Assembly (NCBI GenBank): GCA_030583905.1
Contig: CP129481.1
Coordinates: 1,674,001 to 1,738,000, forward strand
Source of the DNA: Anaerolineales bacterium
Lineage (GTDB): Bacteria; Chloroflexota; Anaerolineae; Anaerolineales; Villigracilaceae
Direction of reading: 5' to 3'
DNA: 64,000 nucleotides
The position numbers and the translations under genes are program-made. How positions within the stretch are numbered: the stretch's first letter is position 1; every line of letters begins with the position of its first letter. Below, piece by piece: positions 1-7,682 of this stretch. The notes beneath the pieces are model-generated. The model ran no database searches. It saw nothing but the letters and a program-made list of their open reading frames with translations, and was not told where the DNA came from.

Positions 1-99
1 CAGCATCTCACCACGCGCACGCCCGATCTTGCCATGCTGGAAGTTGCGATCCACTCCTTCCAGTCCATGCGCAAGGCGGAATCGGAGATCGTAACGTAG
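1..99 (+). CDS. C-terminal end of a DUF1385 (YqhQ-like) protein, partial
   Basis: The window opens inside a reading frame that ends at TAG 97-99. The visible 32 residues include the stretch LTTRTPDLAMLEVAI, which resembles the C-terminal signature of DUF1385/YqhQ membrane proteins (LTTREPDD..EVAI). The family is membrane-bound and its function is not established. Only the tail is visible, so the call rests on one short motif. A strong terminator follows 14 bases downstream, so this is the last gene of its transcript. Confidence 0.55.
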   Translation, partial: QHLTTRTPDLAMLEVAIHSFQSMRKAESEIVT

Positions 100-113
100 G
101 CATTTCGTACCCC

Positions 114-147
114 AAGAGACTGGCATATGCCAGTCTCTTTTTATTTT
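114..147 (+). terminator. Rho-independent terminator after the DUF1385-like gene
   Basis: A perfect 26-base palindrome (114-139) containing AGAGACTGGC and its complement is followed by a T-rich run (140-147). It separates the partial gene from the next one. Confidence 0.85.
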
Positions 148-178
148 CCGTTCATCTTGATTTGATAGCATTTTTTCC

Positions 179-1042
179 ATGAAACGCTGGTTGTGGTTGA
201 TACCTGCAAGTTTGTTGATCTTTGCAGGCGCTTATTTCCTCTTCACGGTCGGACGCCCTGCGCCGGTGCCGGTGAAACGCGAGATTTATGAGGGGGTTGT
301 GTATCGCCGCATCGTCCACTATCTGCCCCATGCGATGATCGCGCATGTGATCGTCGTTGACCGAAGAACCGCTGATGCGGAATTCATCGTCACGCCGCCG
401 GATGAGGTGGAGGGCGGCACGTTGCAGGCGCGGACAACCTCCGCATTTCTGGAAGAATTCGGCGTGCAGATCGCCATCAATGGGGACGGCTTCTTTCCGT
501 GGTGGTCGCGCAGTCCCGTAGATTATTATCCGCACAGCGGTGACCCGGTCACGCCGAACGGATTCGCCGCCCATCGGGGAACGGTTTATGCAGACGGTTT
601 GCAGAACGAGAACAACGAACCCACCATGTACGTCAGCCGCAGGAATGAGATCACGTTTCTGCGCCAGCCGGGTAATCTCTTCCATGCCATTTCGGGAGAC
701 CGAATGTTGATCCAGGGTGGCGAGATCGTTGCTGGTCTGGATGATGAGATCATTCATCCGCGCACGGCAGTTGGCATCAATCGCAATGGACGGTTTGTGT
801 ATCTCGTGGTGGTGGATGGACGCCAGCCATTCTATAGCGCGGGTGCGACTTTCCTGGAACTGGCGGAGTTGATGAAGGATCTGGATATCCACTTTGCGAT
901 GGCGTTGGATGGCGGCGGTTCGTCCACGCTGGTGATGATGGGGGAGGATGGGAATGCAGTTATCCTGAATTCGCCAATCGACAGTTATATTCCGGGGCGC
1001 GAACGACCGGTGGCGAATCATTTTGGGGTGTTGATCAGGTGA
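179..1042 (+). CDS. Secreted or membrane-anchored phosphodiester glycosidase (NAGPA-family domain)
   Basis: 287 residues. An N-terminal hydrophobic segment (about residues 4-23) serves as a signal anchor or signal peptide. The rest matches the phosphodiester glycosidase domain (PF09992; formerly DUF2233, the NAGPA catalytic family): the conserved stretches AINGDGFF, HPRTAVGI, ALDGGGSSTLV and RPVANHFGV occur in family order. Family members cleave N-acetylglucosamine phosphodiesters or act in exopolysaccharide and cell-wall sugar metabolism; the substrate here cannot be read. The gene stands between two terminators, so it is probably monocistronic. The start codon sits just after the upstream terminator with no clear Shine-Dalgarno sequence. 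Confidence 0.85.
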   Translation: MKRWLWLIPASLLIFAGAYFLFTVGRPAPVPVKREIYEGVVYRRIVHYLPHAMIAHVIVVDRRTADAEFIVTPPDEVEGGTLQARTTSAFLEEFGVQIAINGDGFFPWWSRSPVDYYPHSGDPVTPNGFAAHRGTVYADGLQNENNEPTMYVSRRNEITFLRQPGNLFHAISGDRMLIQGGEIVAGLDDEIIHPRTAVGINRNGRFVYLVVVDGRQPFYSAGATFLELAELMKDLDIHFAMALDGGGSSTLVMMGEDGNAVILNSPIDSYIPGRERPVANHFGVLIR

Positions 1043-1093
1043 CAGGTCCGGGGCGAAGCGGGGAATGAGAGAATTAAGGGCTTTTATGTCGGA

Positions 1094-1124
1094 GACTCGA
1101 TTCGAGCAAATCGAGTCCTTTTTA
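1094..1124 (+). terminator. Terminator after the phosphodiester glycosidase gene
   Basis: GACTCGATT (1094-1102) pairs with AATCGAGTC (1109-1117) around a 6-base loop, followed by CTTTTTA. The rest of the 1043-1330 spacer holds a long presumed 5' UTR for the next gene, with a small hairpin (TGCCG...CGGCA, about 1216-1230). I could not assign a promoter confidently. Confidence 0.8.
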
Positions 1125-1330
1125 TTCGCAACTATTTTGCAACTTCGCCGCAACCCACCTGCAATGTCCTCAGCCCGTTCCTGATTATAGAATGTAAGTA
1201 TCGTGCACATGCAGAATGCCGTGATTCGGCAGCTTGGAGGGAATGCATCTTATAAACCCAGGTTCATGGTCGCAACTCGGTTCGTTTCGAGTCCTTCCAC
1301 CATATCTTTTCTCATCAAGGAGAATGTTCA

Positions 1331-2581
1331 ATGAAAACAAGTATTCCGGTTCGTGTCTTGTTGCTGGCTGTGATGTTGGTCAGCGCTTTGGGTACCAGCA
1401 CGCAAGCTTTTGCAAAAAGTGAGGCGGCTCCTTTCCTCCCTGCGCAGATCATCATCCGCAGTACGACGTTTTGGGATGCCACCTTTAGCGGGACCGTAAA
1501 TGCGGACCGCTTCGAGCGCTGGTCATTGCAGATCGAGGAGGCAAGCAGTTTCTCTGTGACTGTGACCGCATTGACAGGTGACTTGGTCCCCTCGATCTAT
1601 TTGTTGGATTCTGGCGAGAACGAGATCGCCAGTGCTGCGGGCGTTCCATCGGAAACGGTTCTGACCACGACGCAGCCTGCGGGGGAATTCTTCATCCAGA
1701 TCCAACCCGCATCCGGGGGCGGTACGTACAGCATGGTCATTCGGAAGACCGATGCCCCGGTTGTTGACCCGAACGCTGTCATCGTGCTGAATCCCGCCAG
1801 CATTGATATCGGTGATGTTTCCACCGCGACCGTGATGCTGAACAATGTGCCGGAAGGCGGATATGCCAGCGCGGAATTCACCTGTTCCTACGACGTCGCT
1901 TTTGTAGAAGTCAGCAATATTTCAGAAGCAGGTCTATTCGGCTCGGACTCCGCTGTGGTTCTGAATGGACCACAGGACGGCAGTTTCATCATTGCAATTG
2001 CGGGCAGCAATGGTCAGCGGGCGATGAGCAGCGGCGCGGCATTCACGTTCTCGGTGCTGGGTTTGCAGGCGGGACAGACTACGATCACCTGTCAGGTGCG
2101 CGTTTCGACGGGCAATTCCCTGACGACCCTTGACCCGGTTTCAGTCACATTGACCATTGCCGAACCTGAGGGAACGATCACGGGAACGGTTCTTGCCTCC
2201 AAGCCGGTCACTGTTACGCTGTACAACCAGGATAGCTCCGTGGCTGCCACCACCACCGCGGATGAAAATGGGAACTTCAGCATGACCGCCCCTCCCGGCT
2301 CCTATACGATTGTTGCCTCGGCATTGGGATTCTTGAAGGCACAGGGATCTCCCACTGTGACTGGCGGCGGTACCACCGTCATGCAGACTATCCAGTTGCT
2401 TGCGGGTGATATTGATGGCAACGATGTCATCGACCAGTTCGATGCGATGACCATCGGTTTCAACTATGGATTATCAACTCCGGATGCCGCCGACCTGAAT
2501 AATGACGGCATCATCGACGTGCTTGATCTCGAACTGCTGGCGGCGAACTATCGTCAAGCCGGTGCGTTGAACTGGCAGTAA
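1331..2581 (+). CDS. Exported protein with PPC, cohesin, carboxypeptidase-regulatory-like and dockerin domains
   Basis: 416 residues. A signal peptide (1-28, ending in QAFA) is followed by a bacterial pre-peptidase C-terminal (PPC)-like beta domain (about 45-138), a cohesin-type domain (about 148-277), a carboxypeptidase regulatory-like beta sandwich (about 281-356) and a C-terminal dockerin type I module (about 357-410). The dockerin has two EF-like calcium loops, DIDGNDVID and DLNNDGIID. No catalytic domain is visible, so it is probably a scaffold or adhesion protein at the cell surface. It shares its architecture and about half its domains with the gene at 3347, pointing to duplication. 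A good SD (AAGGAG) lies 8 bases before the ATG. Confidence 0.85.
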   Translation: MKTSIPVRVLLLAVMLVSALGTSTQAFAKSEAAPFLPAQIIIRSTTFWDATFSGTVNADRFERWSLQIEEASSFSVTVTALTGDLVPSIYLLDSGENEIASAAGVPSETVLTTTQPAGEFFIQIQPASGGGTYSMVIRKTDAPVVDPNAVIVLNPASIDIGDVSTATVMLNNVPEGGYASAEFTCSYDVAFVEVSNISEAGLFGSDSAVVLNGPQDGSFIIAIAGSNGQRAMSSGAAFTFSVLGLQAGQTTITCQVRVSTGNSLTTLDPVSVTLTIAEPEGTITGTVLASKPVTVTLYNQDSSVAATTTADENGNFSMTAPPGSYTIVASALGFLKAQGSPTVTGGGTTVMQTIQLLAGDIDGNDVIDQFDAMTIGFNYGLSTPDAADLNNDGIIDVLDLELLAANYRQAGALNWQ

Positions 2582-2594
2582 CCATTGAATAGGA

Positions 2595-2627
2595 GGGGCG
2601 TGCTGGCGGGAGTCGGCACGCCCCTTT
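2595..2627 (+). terminator. GC-rich stem-loop between cohesin genes (weak or partial terminator)
   Basis: GGGGCGTGC (2595-2603) pairs with GCACGCCCC (2616-2624) around a 12-base loop and is followed only by TTT. The short U tract suggests partial termination or mRNA processing that sets the ratio between the flanking genes. Confidence 0.5.
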
Positions 2628-2637
2628 GGAGTACTTA

Positions 2638-3297
2638 ATGAAAAGAATTGCATCTTTTCTCATCGCGGCATTCTGTCTGTTCTTTGCACCTTCGGCAGGC
2701 GCACAGGCATCGGAAAGCATCTGGATCACCGCCAGCGCTGACAGTTTCAAGACCGGTGAGACTCTCATCGTCACTGTCCATGCGGTTTCCGCCACGCCTG
2801 TCCAGGGATTTACGATTCAGATCCGTTATGACCCGGCTTGTCTTGAGCCGGTCAATGCCGCCAGCCCGGTCCCCGGCATGAACGGGTTGCTCCTGCCGCA
2901 GGGAGCGGGGCTGGCAGACGCGACCTTTGCCAGCACATCCCCTCAACTTGCGAACGGTATCGTGGCGGAAGTCCGCTTCACCACGCTGGGAGCCTGTCAG
3001 ACCGATGTGAAACTTGAAAGCGCGGCGCTGGCGGTCAAAAATGAATCCGGGTTTGCGGCTCCGTTGGAGGGGGTAACGGTCGAGGAACGCATCATCCCGC
3101 TTACCATCAGCGCGGAGCGCGGCACCCCGCAGGATATTCCTCTGGTTGGAACCCCGCTTTCTCTGGGTGTTGAGGCGGATTCACCGTTCCGCCTTTCGAC
3201 GGAAATGTCCATCGTTCTGGGCGTCATCGGCTTTTTCATGCTGATCGGTATTTTTGTGCTGATCCGAATTCTAAAAGGGAGCGGATTAAACAGGTGA
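2638..3297 (+). CDS. Membrane-anchored single-cohesin protein
   Basis: 219 residues from ATG 2638, which has GGAG 6 bases upstream (the frame also opens at a TTG at 2626, before the SD). A signal peptide (about 1-24, ending AGA) leads into one cohesin-type domain (about 27-150: WITASADSFKTGETLIVTV, FTIQIRYDP, and a GIVAEVRFTT-like strand). A linker, one transmembrane helix (about 189-211) and a short basic tail (KGSGLNR) follow. The predicted topology puts the cohesin outside the cell, tethered to the membrane. Its neighbours on both sides end in dockerins, so the simplest inference is that this protein is their surface receptor; cohesin-dockerin specificity cannot be read from sequence alone. 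Confidence 0.8.
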   Translation: MKRIASFLIAAFCLFFAPSAGAQASESIWITASADSFKTGETLIVTVHAVSATPVQGFTIQIRYDPACLEPVNAASPVPGMNGLLLPQGAGLADATFASTSPQLANGIVAEVRFTTLGACQTDVKLESAALAVKNESGFAAPLEGVTVEERIIPLTISAERGTPQDIPLVGTPLSLGVEADSPFRLSTEMSIVLGVIGFFMLIGIFVLIRILKGSGLNR

Positions 3298-3346
3298 GTT
3301 TGATGACGTATTTCTTGCGCGGTTTCGTTCGAACAGGATGGTCACT

Positions 3347-5443
3347 ATGAAAGCCAAAATGCCGGTTCGTGTTCTGGTCTTGTTTGCCATGCTTTTCTCC
3401 GCCTTTCCAGTGGGAGTGCAGGCGCTCGCCGCCGCATCCGCGCCGCCGGATATGTTCCAGCTTCCGTGGGAGCAGGGACGCGCATGGGTGGCGTACGACG
3501 GCGTGGATAACGGCACCAAACGAGCGACCACCAGTCCGCATTATTACGGGCTTGGCGGGGCGATTGATTTTGCCCCGCGCGTTATCATGCAAGTGGGGGA
3601 AGATACGTCAAACGATTGGGTGACCGCTGTGGCGGCGGGAACAGTTACGCAAGTGGGGAGCTGCTTTATAAAGATCGACCACGGAAATGGCTGGACTTCG
3701 GAGTACTGGCATCTCGACAGAATCCAAGTGATGCAGGGGGATAAGGTCAGCAGGAACCAGCGGCTGGCGATCATTCATAACAATGCGAATGCACAGGTCT
3801 GTCTGGGCAATGAACATCCCGGACCGCATCTGCACTTTGTCCTCCGCCCCAGCGTGATGACCTCGCTCCTTGCGGGGTGGAAGGTCAACTTCAATGCGCT
3901 GACCAATGTGACCACCTACTCGAAAGGCGGGACCACGGTCGGGCGTCTTCAGCCGCTGATGAACATTCCCGATCTGCAGATCGTTTCCCGCGGACCGATT
4001 GCTTGGGATACCCAATATTCCGGCAGTGTGGATGCCTATCGCCATGAGCGCTGGTCATTGTTGCTGCTGGAACAGACGACCTTCACAATAACGGTCAATC
4101 CCACCGGCATGGGACTTGCCACTGTCATTGTTCTGCTGGATGGGAATGGGAATGAGATCACCCGTGGCAGCGGATCGCTGACCTCGACCCAGCCCGCTGG
4201 TTCTTACTTTGTCCAGATCCAATCCGCTTCAGGGACCGGGTACTATAACCTGATCGCCACCAGGGAGGCGGGTTCAAGCCCGACAGCGACCCCGACCATC
4301 CCCACAGGCACAGATACATCTGGAACGATAACGCCTATCGTAACCGCCACGCCAACTTTACCAGGCGGCGGGGAGACTCCTATCGTCACTGAAACCCCGC
4401 TGGTCTCCGAAACTCCTTCCGGAAGCCAGACGCCCATCGTCACAACCACGGACACGGTATCCACGCCGGTGGTGACGGAGACCGTGATCACAACCGGAAC
4501 GCCTCTTGTAACTGAGACGCCTTTGCTCACGGAAACGCCCATCATCACCAGTACGCCGCCGATTGCAACGAACACCGCCATCCCGACTCCCACAGGTCCA
4601 TATGTGTGGACGGATGTCATCCAGTCCACACTTTCGATCGGCGAATCAAGTTTGGTGACGGTCGGCTTGTATAACGTGCCGGTCAGCGGTTACACAAGCG
4701 CGGAATTGACTTGTACATATGATGCCGCGCTGCTGGAAGCCAGCAATGTGCTGGTTGCCAGTCTCTTTGGACCTGATCCGGTTTCTGCAATGAACGGTCC
4801 GCAAAACGGACAGTTCGTCCTTGCCGTGGCGGGAAGCAATGGCAATAAAGCCACGACAAGCGGTACGGTGTTTACCTTCATGGCGCGCGGCTTGCAGCCC
4901 GGGCAGACGCCCGTTCAGTGTACAGCGCGTGTTTCCAGCGGGCAGGGTACTCTGGATTCCATTGCCTATATTCCCGATAGCGTCACAATTCTTGGGGTTG
5001 CACCCTCGCCAACAGGTGTCATTCCCACCTCGGCTGTGGTCAACGGGCAGGTGTTTGCAAGCAAAACAGTGACCATCCAGTTGTACGATGCAGGCGATCA
5101 ATTGGTTGTCTCCCAGATCGCCAACCCGAATGGGACGTTCAATATCCCGATCTCAGGCGGCGCGTACACCATCGTCGCCTCCGCGGCTGGATTTTTGAAT
5201 GCGCAGGCGTCCATCACGTTGACGGACGGTGTCATCACCACCATGCCGACGGTCAGCCTGCCGGCGGGCGATATTGACGGGAACGGTGTGATCGATCAAT
5301 TCGATGCGCTGACCATCGGGATGAACTACAACGCCTCTTTCCCCGCCGTAGCGGACTTGAACAACGACGGCGTGATCAACGTCCTTGACCTTGAACTGCT
5401 CGCCGCGAACTACCGCAGGGCGGGCGCGCTTGCCTGGCAATAG
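3347..5443 (+). CDS. Exported M23 metallopeptidase with PPC, cohesin and dockerin domains
   Basis: 698 residues from ATG 3347; an in-frame ATG at 3338 overlaps the AGGATGG ribosome-binding sequence and is less likely, and the 3347 start matches the paralogue at 1331. Numbering from 3338: signal peptide to about 33; M23 (LytM/beta-lytic-like) peptidase 45-172 with candidate zinc and catalytic residues H68, D77, H125 and the HLH pair H164/H166; PPC domain about 215-310; Thr/Pro-rich linker about 317-418 (repeats of the ETP/VTETP type); cohesin about 420-555; regulatory-like domain about 565-632; dockerin 638-701. M23 enzymes cut peptidoglycan cross-links. The first zinc ligand is not in the usual HxGxD context (GGAID is seen), as in beta-lytic M23A enzymes. 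Confidence 0.85.
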   Translation: MKAKMPVRVLVLFAMLFSAFPVGVQALAAASAPPDMFQLPWEQGRAWVAYDGVDNGTKRATTSPHYYGLGGAIDFAPRVIMQVGEDTSNDWVTAVAAGTVTQVGSCFIKIDHGNGWTSEYWHLDRIQVMQGDKVSRNQRLAIIHNNANAQVCLGNEHPGPHLHFVLRPSVMTSLLAGWKVNFNALTNVTTYSKGGTTVGRLQPLMNIPDLQIVSRGPIAWDTQYSGSVDAYRHERWSLLLLEQTTFTITVNPTGMGLATVIVLLDGNGNEITRGSGSLTSTQPAGSYFVQIQSASGTGYYNLIATREAGSSPTATPTIPTGTDTSGTITPIVTATPTLPGGGETPIVTETPLVSETPSGSQTPIVTTTDTVSTPVVTETVITTGTPLVTETPLLTETPIITSTPPIATNTAIPTPTGPYVWTDVIQSTLSIGESSLVTVGLYNVPVSGYTSAELTCTYDAALLEASNVLVASLFGPDPVSAMNGPQNGQFVLAVAGSNGNKATTSGTVFTFMARGLQPGQTPVQCTARVSSGQGTLDSIAYIPDSVTILGVAPSPTGVIPTSAVVNGQVFASKTVTIQLYDAGDQLVVSQIANPNGTFNIPISGGAYTIVASAAGFLNAQASITLTDGVITTMPTVSLPAGDIDGNGVIDQFDALTIGMNYNASFPAVADLNNDGVINVLDLELLAANYRRAGALAWQ

Positions 5444-5445
5444 AA

Positions 5446-5495
5446 TAAAAAAAGTCCCTCTCCTGCTTGGGGACACGCGCCACAAAAGGAGAGGG
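5446..5495 (-). terminator. Terminator of the minus-strand nuclease gene
   Basis: CCCTCTCCT (5456-5464) pairs with AGGAGAGGG (5487-5495). Read on the minus strand the stem is followed by a T run (complement of 5446-5453). It lies in the convergent gap and could also stop the plus-strand transcript weakly. Confidence 0.75.
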
Positions 5496-5512
5496 GCAGG
5501 GGATTCGTCTTC

Positions 5513-6334
5513 TTAAAACTCGATCTCCCCGATCTGCTCGAAGTTGATGTCGAACAGTTCCTCGGCTTCGGTTTCCAATTCAGCGTCGAGCGCGTCGCCC
5601 GCGCGGACGCCGCGATTGCAATAGGAACGATACGGGCAGTAACTGCACTTCGCCGCCTCATCCGTTTTCGGGTAGTCTGAAGCGGATGCGATCTCCCCGG
5701 CGAGACGGGTCAGGGCATCCCAATCCCGTTTGAATTGGTCGGTTTGATAGGGGAAGACCGCGGGATCATTCGGAAAATCCGAAAACCAGTACCGCATTTC
5801 GACTTGCTCGGGCTGAATGGACTTGCCGCCGTTGAGATGCGCACCAGCATGGACAAGCAAGGCGCGATACACCCGCGTCTGCCAGCGGATTGCCAGCCAT
5901 TCGTTCTTTGGGCGTTTGCGATAGGTCTTCCAATCGTAGATGATGATTTTTTCTTTATCGACGGCGATTAGGTCATACTTCGCCACCAGCCGGAACTTCC
6001 CCAACGGCGCGGAGAGGGCGACCTCGGTCTTGAGATTTTTTAGACCCGTGAGACTGGTCAGACTATCCGACTGTACAAAATTCTCCCACCAACGCTGCAG
6101 GTTGTCCGTAGTTGCAAGTTTTGCCACCTGTCCGGCGGGGATGCCGATGAAATATTGCTGTGCCAGCCGGTGAAAATATTCGCCCTCCTGCAGGTGCTTT
6201 TCGTTTTCGAGCGCGGGTTCGGTCTCGATGGCGGGATACGCCAGCCGCTGAAGATAGCGCAGTTCGAACCGGCGCGGACAATCGTTGTAATCCTGTAAGG
6301 ATGACTGGCTTAATGTGGTCAATTGGATGGACAT
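5513..6334 (-). CDS. Cas4/RecB-like PD-(D/E)XK nuclease with a predicted 4Fe-4S cluster
   Basis: 273 residues. C19 near the N-terminus and C230, C233, C239 near the C-terminus form the split four-cysteine arrangement of AddB/Cas4-type iron-sulfur nucleases. H55, D121, the D134-W-K136 element (IIYDWKT) and Q152 (WQTRVYRAL) match the RecB-family catalytic motifs I, II, III and QxxxY-like. The expected activity is an exonuclease on single-stranded DNA ends. No helicase, addA/B or CRISPR gene lies nearby, so this is a stand-alone member. A 20-residue acidic tail follows the last cysteine region. No strong SD is visible before the ATG. Confidence 0.8.
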   Translation of the reverse strand: MSIQLTTLSQSSLQDYNDCPRRFELRYLQRLAYPAIETEPALENEKHLQEGEYFHRLAQQYFIGIPAGQVAKLATTDNLQRWWENFVQSDSLTSLTGLKNLKTEVALSAPLGKFRLVAKYDLIAVDKEKIIIYDWKTYRKRPKNEWLAIRWQTRVYRALLVHAGAHLNGGKSIQPEQVEMRYWFSDFPNDPAVFPYQTDQFKRDWDALTRLAGEIASASDYPKTDEAAKCSYCPYRSYCNRGVRAGDALDAELETEAEELFDINFEQIGEIEF

Positions 6335-6365
6335 GACCTTATTTTGCCACAGAATTTTATGCCTA

Positions 6366-6374
6366 TGCTATACT
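6366..6374 (+). promoter_or_regulatory. Extended -10 promoter for the NYN-domain gene
   Basis: TGC-TATACT (6366-6374) is an extended -10 element upstream of the ATG at 6397; a TTGCCA lies 19 bases upstream as a possible -35. Confidence 0.5.
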
Positions 6375-6396
6375 TTGAAAAAATTCGGAGTTTTAT

Positions 6397-7479
6397 ATGG
6401 GACAGGATACGCAGGTAGCTGTTTTCATTGATTATGACAATATCGAAAGAAGCGTAACGGAAATCTTCGGCAAAACTGTCGATGTGGACTGGCATCGCAT
6501 TTTCAACTATGCCTCGCAGGTGGGGAGGGTGGTGGTGCGCCGCGCCTATGCAGATTGGGCGGAAGCCTCCAGCCGGCAGCGTCAACTGCTCAGCCTCGGC
6601 GTGGAATTGATCCACGTCAACAGCAAACGCGGCAAGAACGCGGCGGACATCCGTATTGTGCTGGATACGATGGAGCTTTTATACAATAAAAGCGATTCGT
6701 TCACGCACGTCCTGCTTGCTTCCGGTGACGGGGATTTCACGGAGCTGGTGCATCGTCTGCGCGCACAGGGCAAGACCGTGATCGGATTGGGTATCAGCGG
6801 CACGACCGCGGAATATCTGGTCAATGCCTGCGATAAATTCGTTTTTTACGACAAGTGGCAGGGCGTGAACAAGGTCAAGAAGACGGGGCAGAACGGCGGG
6901 GGGAATCAGACGTCGCAGAAACAGCAGCCAGCCCAAAAGAAGGTGGAAGCGCCGCGTCCCGCCCCGACCCTTGGCACGCCCGCTCCCATCCCGCCTGAGA
7001 AACGGCTGGAGCGCTATTTAACCATCCTTTCAGGGCACAAGATCCGCATGACGCCGACGGCGCATCGCCCGCTCATCATGTACAAGATTTTCGAGATCGT
7101 GAAAGCCAATCCCGATTTCACGTTCAACCAGTTGCGGGAGTTCGTGCAGAACTTTTTTGCGAACGCCGCGCCGAAGATCGAACCGGCGCTGGTGATGGAT
7201 GCCATGCACCAGCTTTTCCATACGTTTTGTTTCGAGTTCGACGGCGAATCGAAAGAACGCATTTGGGACCGAAAAATGTGGCTGCCCGAAGACGTGAAGA
7301 ATGCGGAAGACCTGCTCAATAAATGCGACCAGAAGATCTTGCAGATGATCGCCGGTGAGCTTGGCGCAAGCGAAATGCTCGATAAGGAGATCGCGGCGCA
7401 AATTCTCTATGGCGGCGTGCGCAATCCCAAAGTGCTCGATCACATCGACGAATTGCTCAAGGAAGAAAATCAGGTATAA
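6397..7479 (+). CDS. NYN-domain (LabA/DUF88-type) RNase-like protein with a C-terminal domain
   Basis: 360 residues. The N-terminal 155 residues form a NYN domain (PIN-like fold): VFIDYDN with D12, NAADIRIVLD with D84 and D90, and ASGDGDF with D111 and D113 give the expected acidic metal site. A low-complexity Q/K/P linker (about 157-200) connects to a C-terminal domain of about 150 residues that I do not recognise; its position is where related proteins carry OST-HTH/LOTUS RNA-binding modules. NYN proteins are predicted endoribonucleases or RNA-binding factors. SD GGAG lies 7 bases before the ATG. It is divergent from the nuclease gene at 5513-6334. Confidence 0.8.
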   Translation: MGQDTQVAVFIDYDNIERSVTEIFGKTVDVDWHRIFNYASQVGRVVVRRAYADWAEASSRQRQLLSLGVELIHVNSKRGKNAADIRIVLDTMELLYNKSDSFTHVLLASGDGDFTELVHRLRAQGKTVIGLGISGTTAEYLVNACDKFVFYDKWQGVNKVKKTGQNGGGNQTSQKQQPAQKKVEAPRPAPTLGTPAPIPPEKRLERYLTILSGHKIRMTPTAHRPLIMYKIFEIVKANPDFTFNQLREFVQNFFANAAPKIEPALVMDAMHQLFHTFCFEFDGESKERIWDRKMWLPEDVKNAEDLLNKCDQKILQMIAGELGASEMLDKEIAAQILYGGVRNPKVLDHIDELLKEENQV

Positions 7480-7480
7480 T
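7453..7480 (+). promoter_or_regulatory. Promoter of the ABC-F leader transcript (leaderless type)
   Basis: TTGCTC (7453-7458) and TATAAT (7475-7480) with a 16-base spacer lie at the very end of the upstream coding region. The expected transcription start falls at about 7487-7488, on the ATG of the leader ORF. Confidence 0.65.
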
Positions 7481-7487
7481 CGCACAC

Positions 7488-7583
7488 ATGCGTTATAAAT
7501 TTTGTGCAGGTCAATCTCCCTTCGCTTCGGCGATCAACGGCTTTACCTCCGCTGAGCATCCTCGAATCGCGCCTGTACGCTGA
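7488..7583 (+). CDS. Leaderless 31-residue leader ORF upstream of the ABC-F gene (putative)
   Basis: ATG 7488 to TGA 7583 encodes 31 residues beginning MRYKFCAGQSPF. The ATG lies exactly 7 bases downstream of TATAAT and there is no SD, so the transcript would start on the start codon. A terminator follows 21 bases after the stop and precedes the ABC-F gene. In Firmicutes, antibiotic-resistance ABC-F genes are often controlled by leader peptide stalling and attenuation; whether this applies here is inference. I found only a short CCTG/CAGG pairing (7572-7575 with 7609-7612) as a possible antiterminator. Confidence 0.4.
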   Translation: MRYKFCAGQSPFASAINGFTSAEHPRIAPVR

Positions 7584-7604
7584 ATGTTGCATCAACTTTC
7601 ACAT

Positions 7605-7628
7605 GCCGCAGGTCGCCTGCGGCGTTTT
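7605..7628 (+). terminator. Terminator or attenuator upstream of the ABC-F gene
   Basis: GCCGCAGG (7605-7612) and CCTGCGGC (7616-7623) close a 3-base loop, followed by GTTTTT. It ends either the NYN transcript or the short leader transcript. Confidence 0.8.
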
Positions 7629-7643
7629 TGTTTAACTTGTAGG

Positions 7644-7660
7644 TCACGTTTGTAACGTGA
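7644..7660 (+). other. Second hairpin just upstream of the ABC-F gene
   Basis: TCACGTT (7644-7650) and AACGTGA (7654-7660) form a 7-bp stem between the terminator and the ABC-F start. Its role is unknown; it could protect the 5' end of a processed mRNA or bind a regulator. Confidence 0.45.
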
Positions 7661-7682
7661 TTGTCGCTCAAAAGGTAATGCC

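Noticed and set aside
152..1210. Long minus-strand open frame opposite the phosphodiester glycosidase gene
   Set aside because: It mirrors a gene with clear family motifs; the antisense translation is rich in His and Arg and shows no domain.
4243..4629. Minus-strand Val/Gly-rich frame over the Thr/Pro linker
   Set aside because: It is the complement of a low-complexity Thr/Pro linker in the M23 protein.
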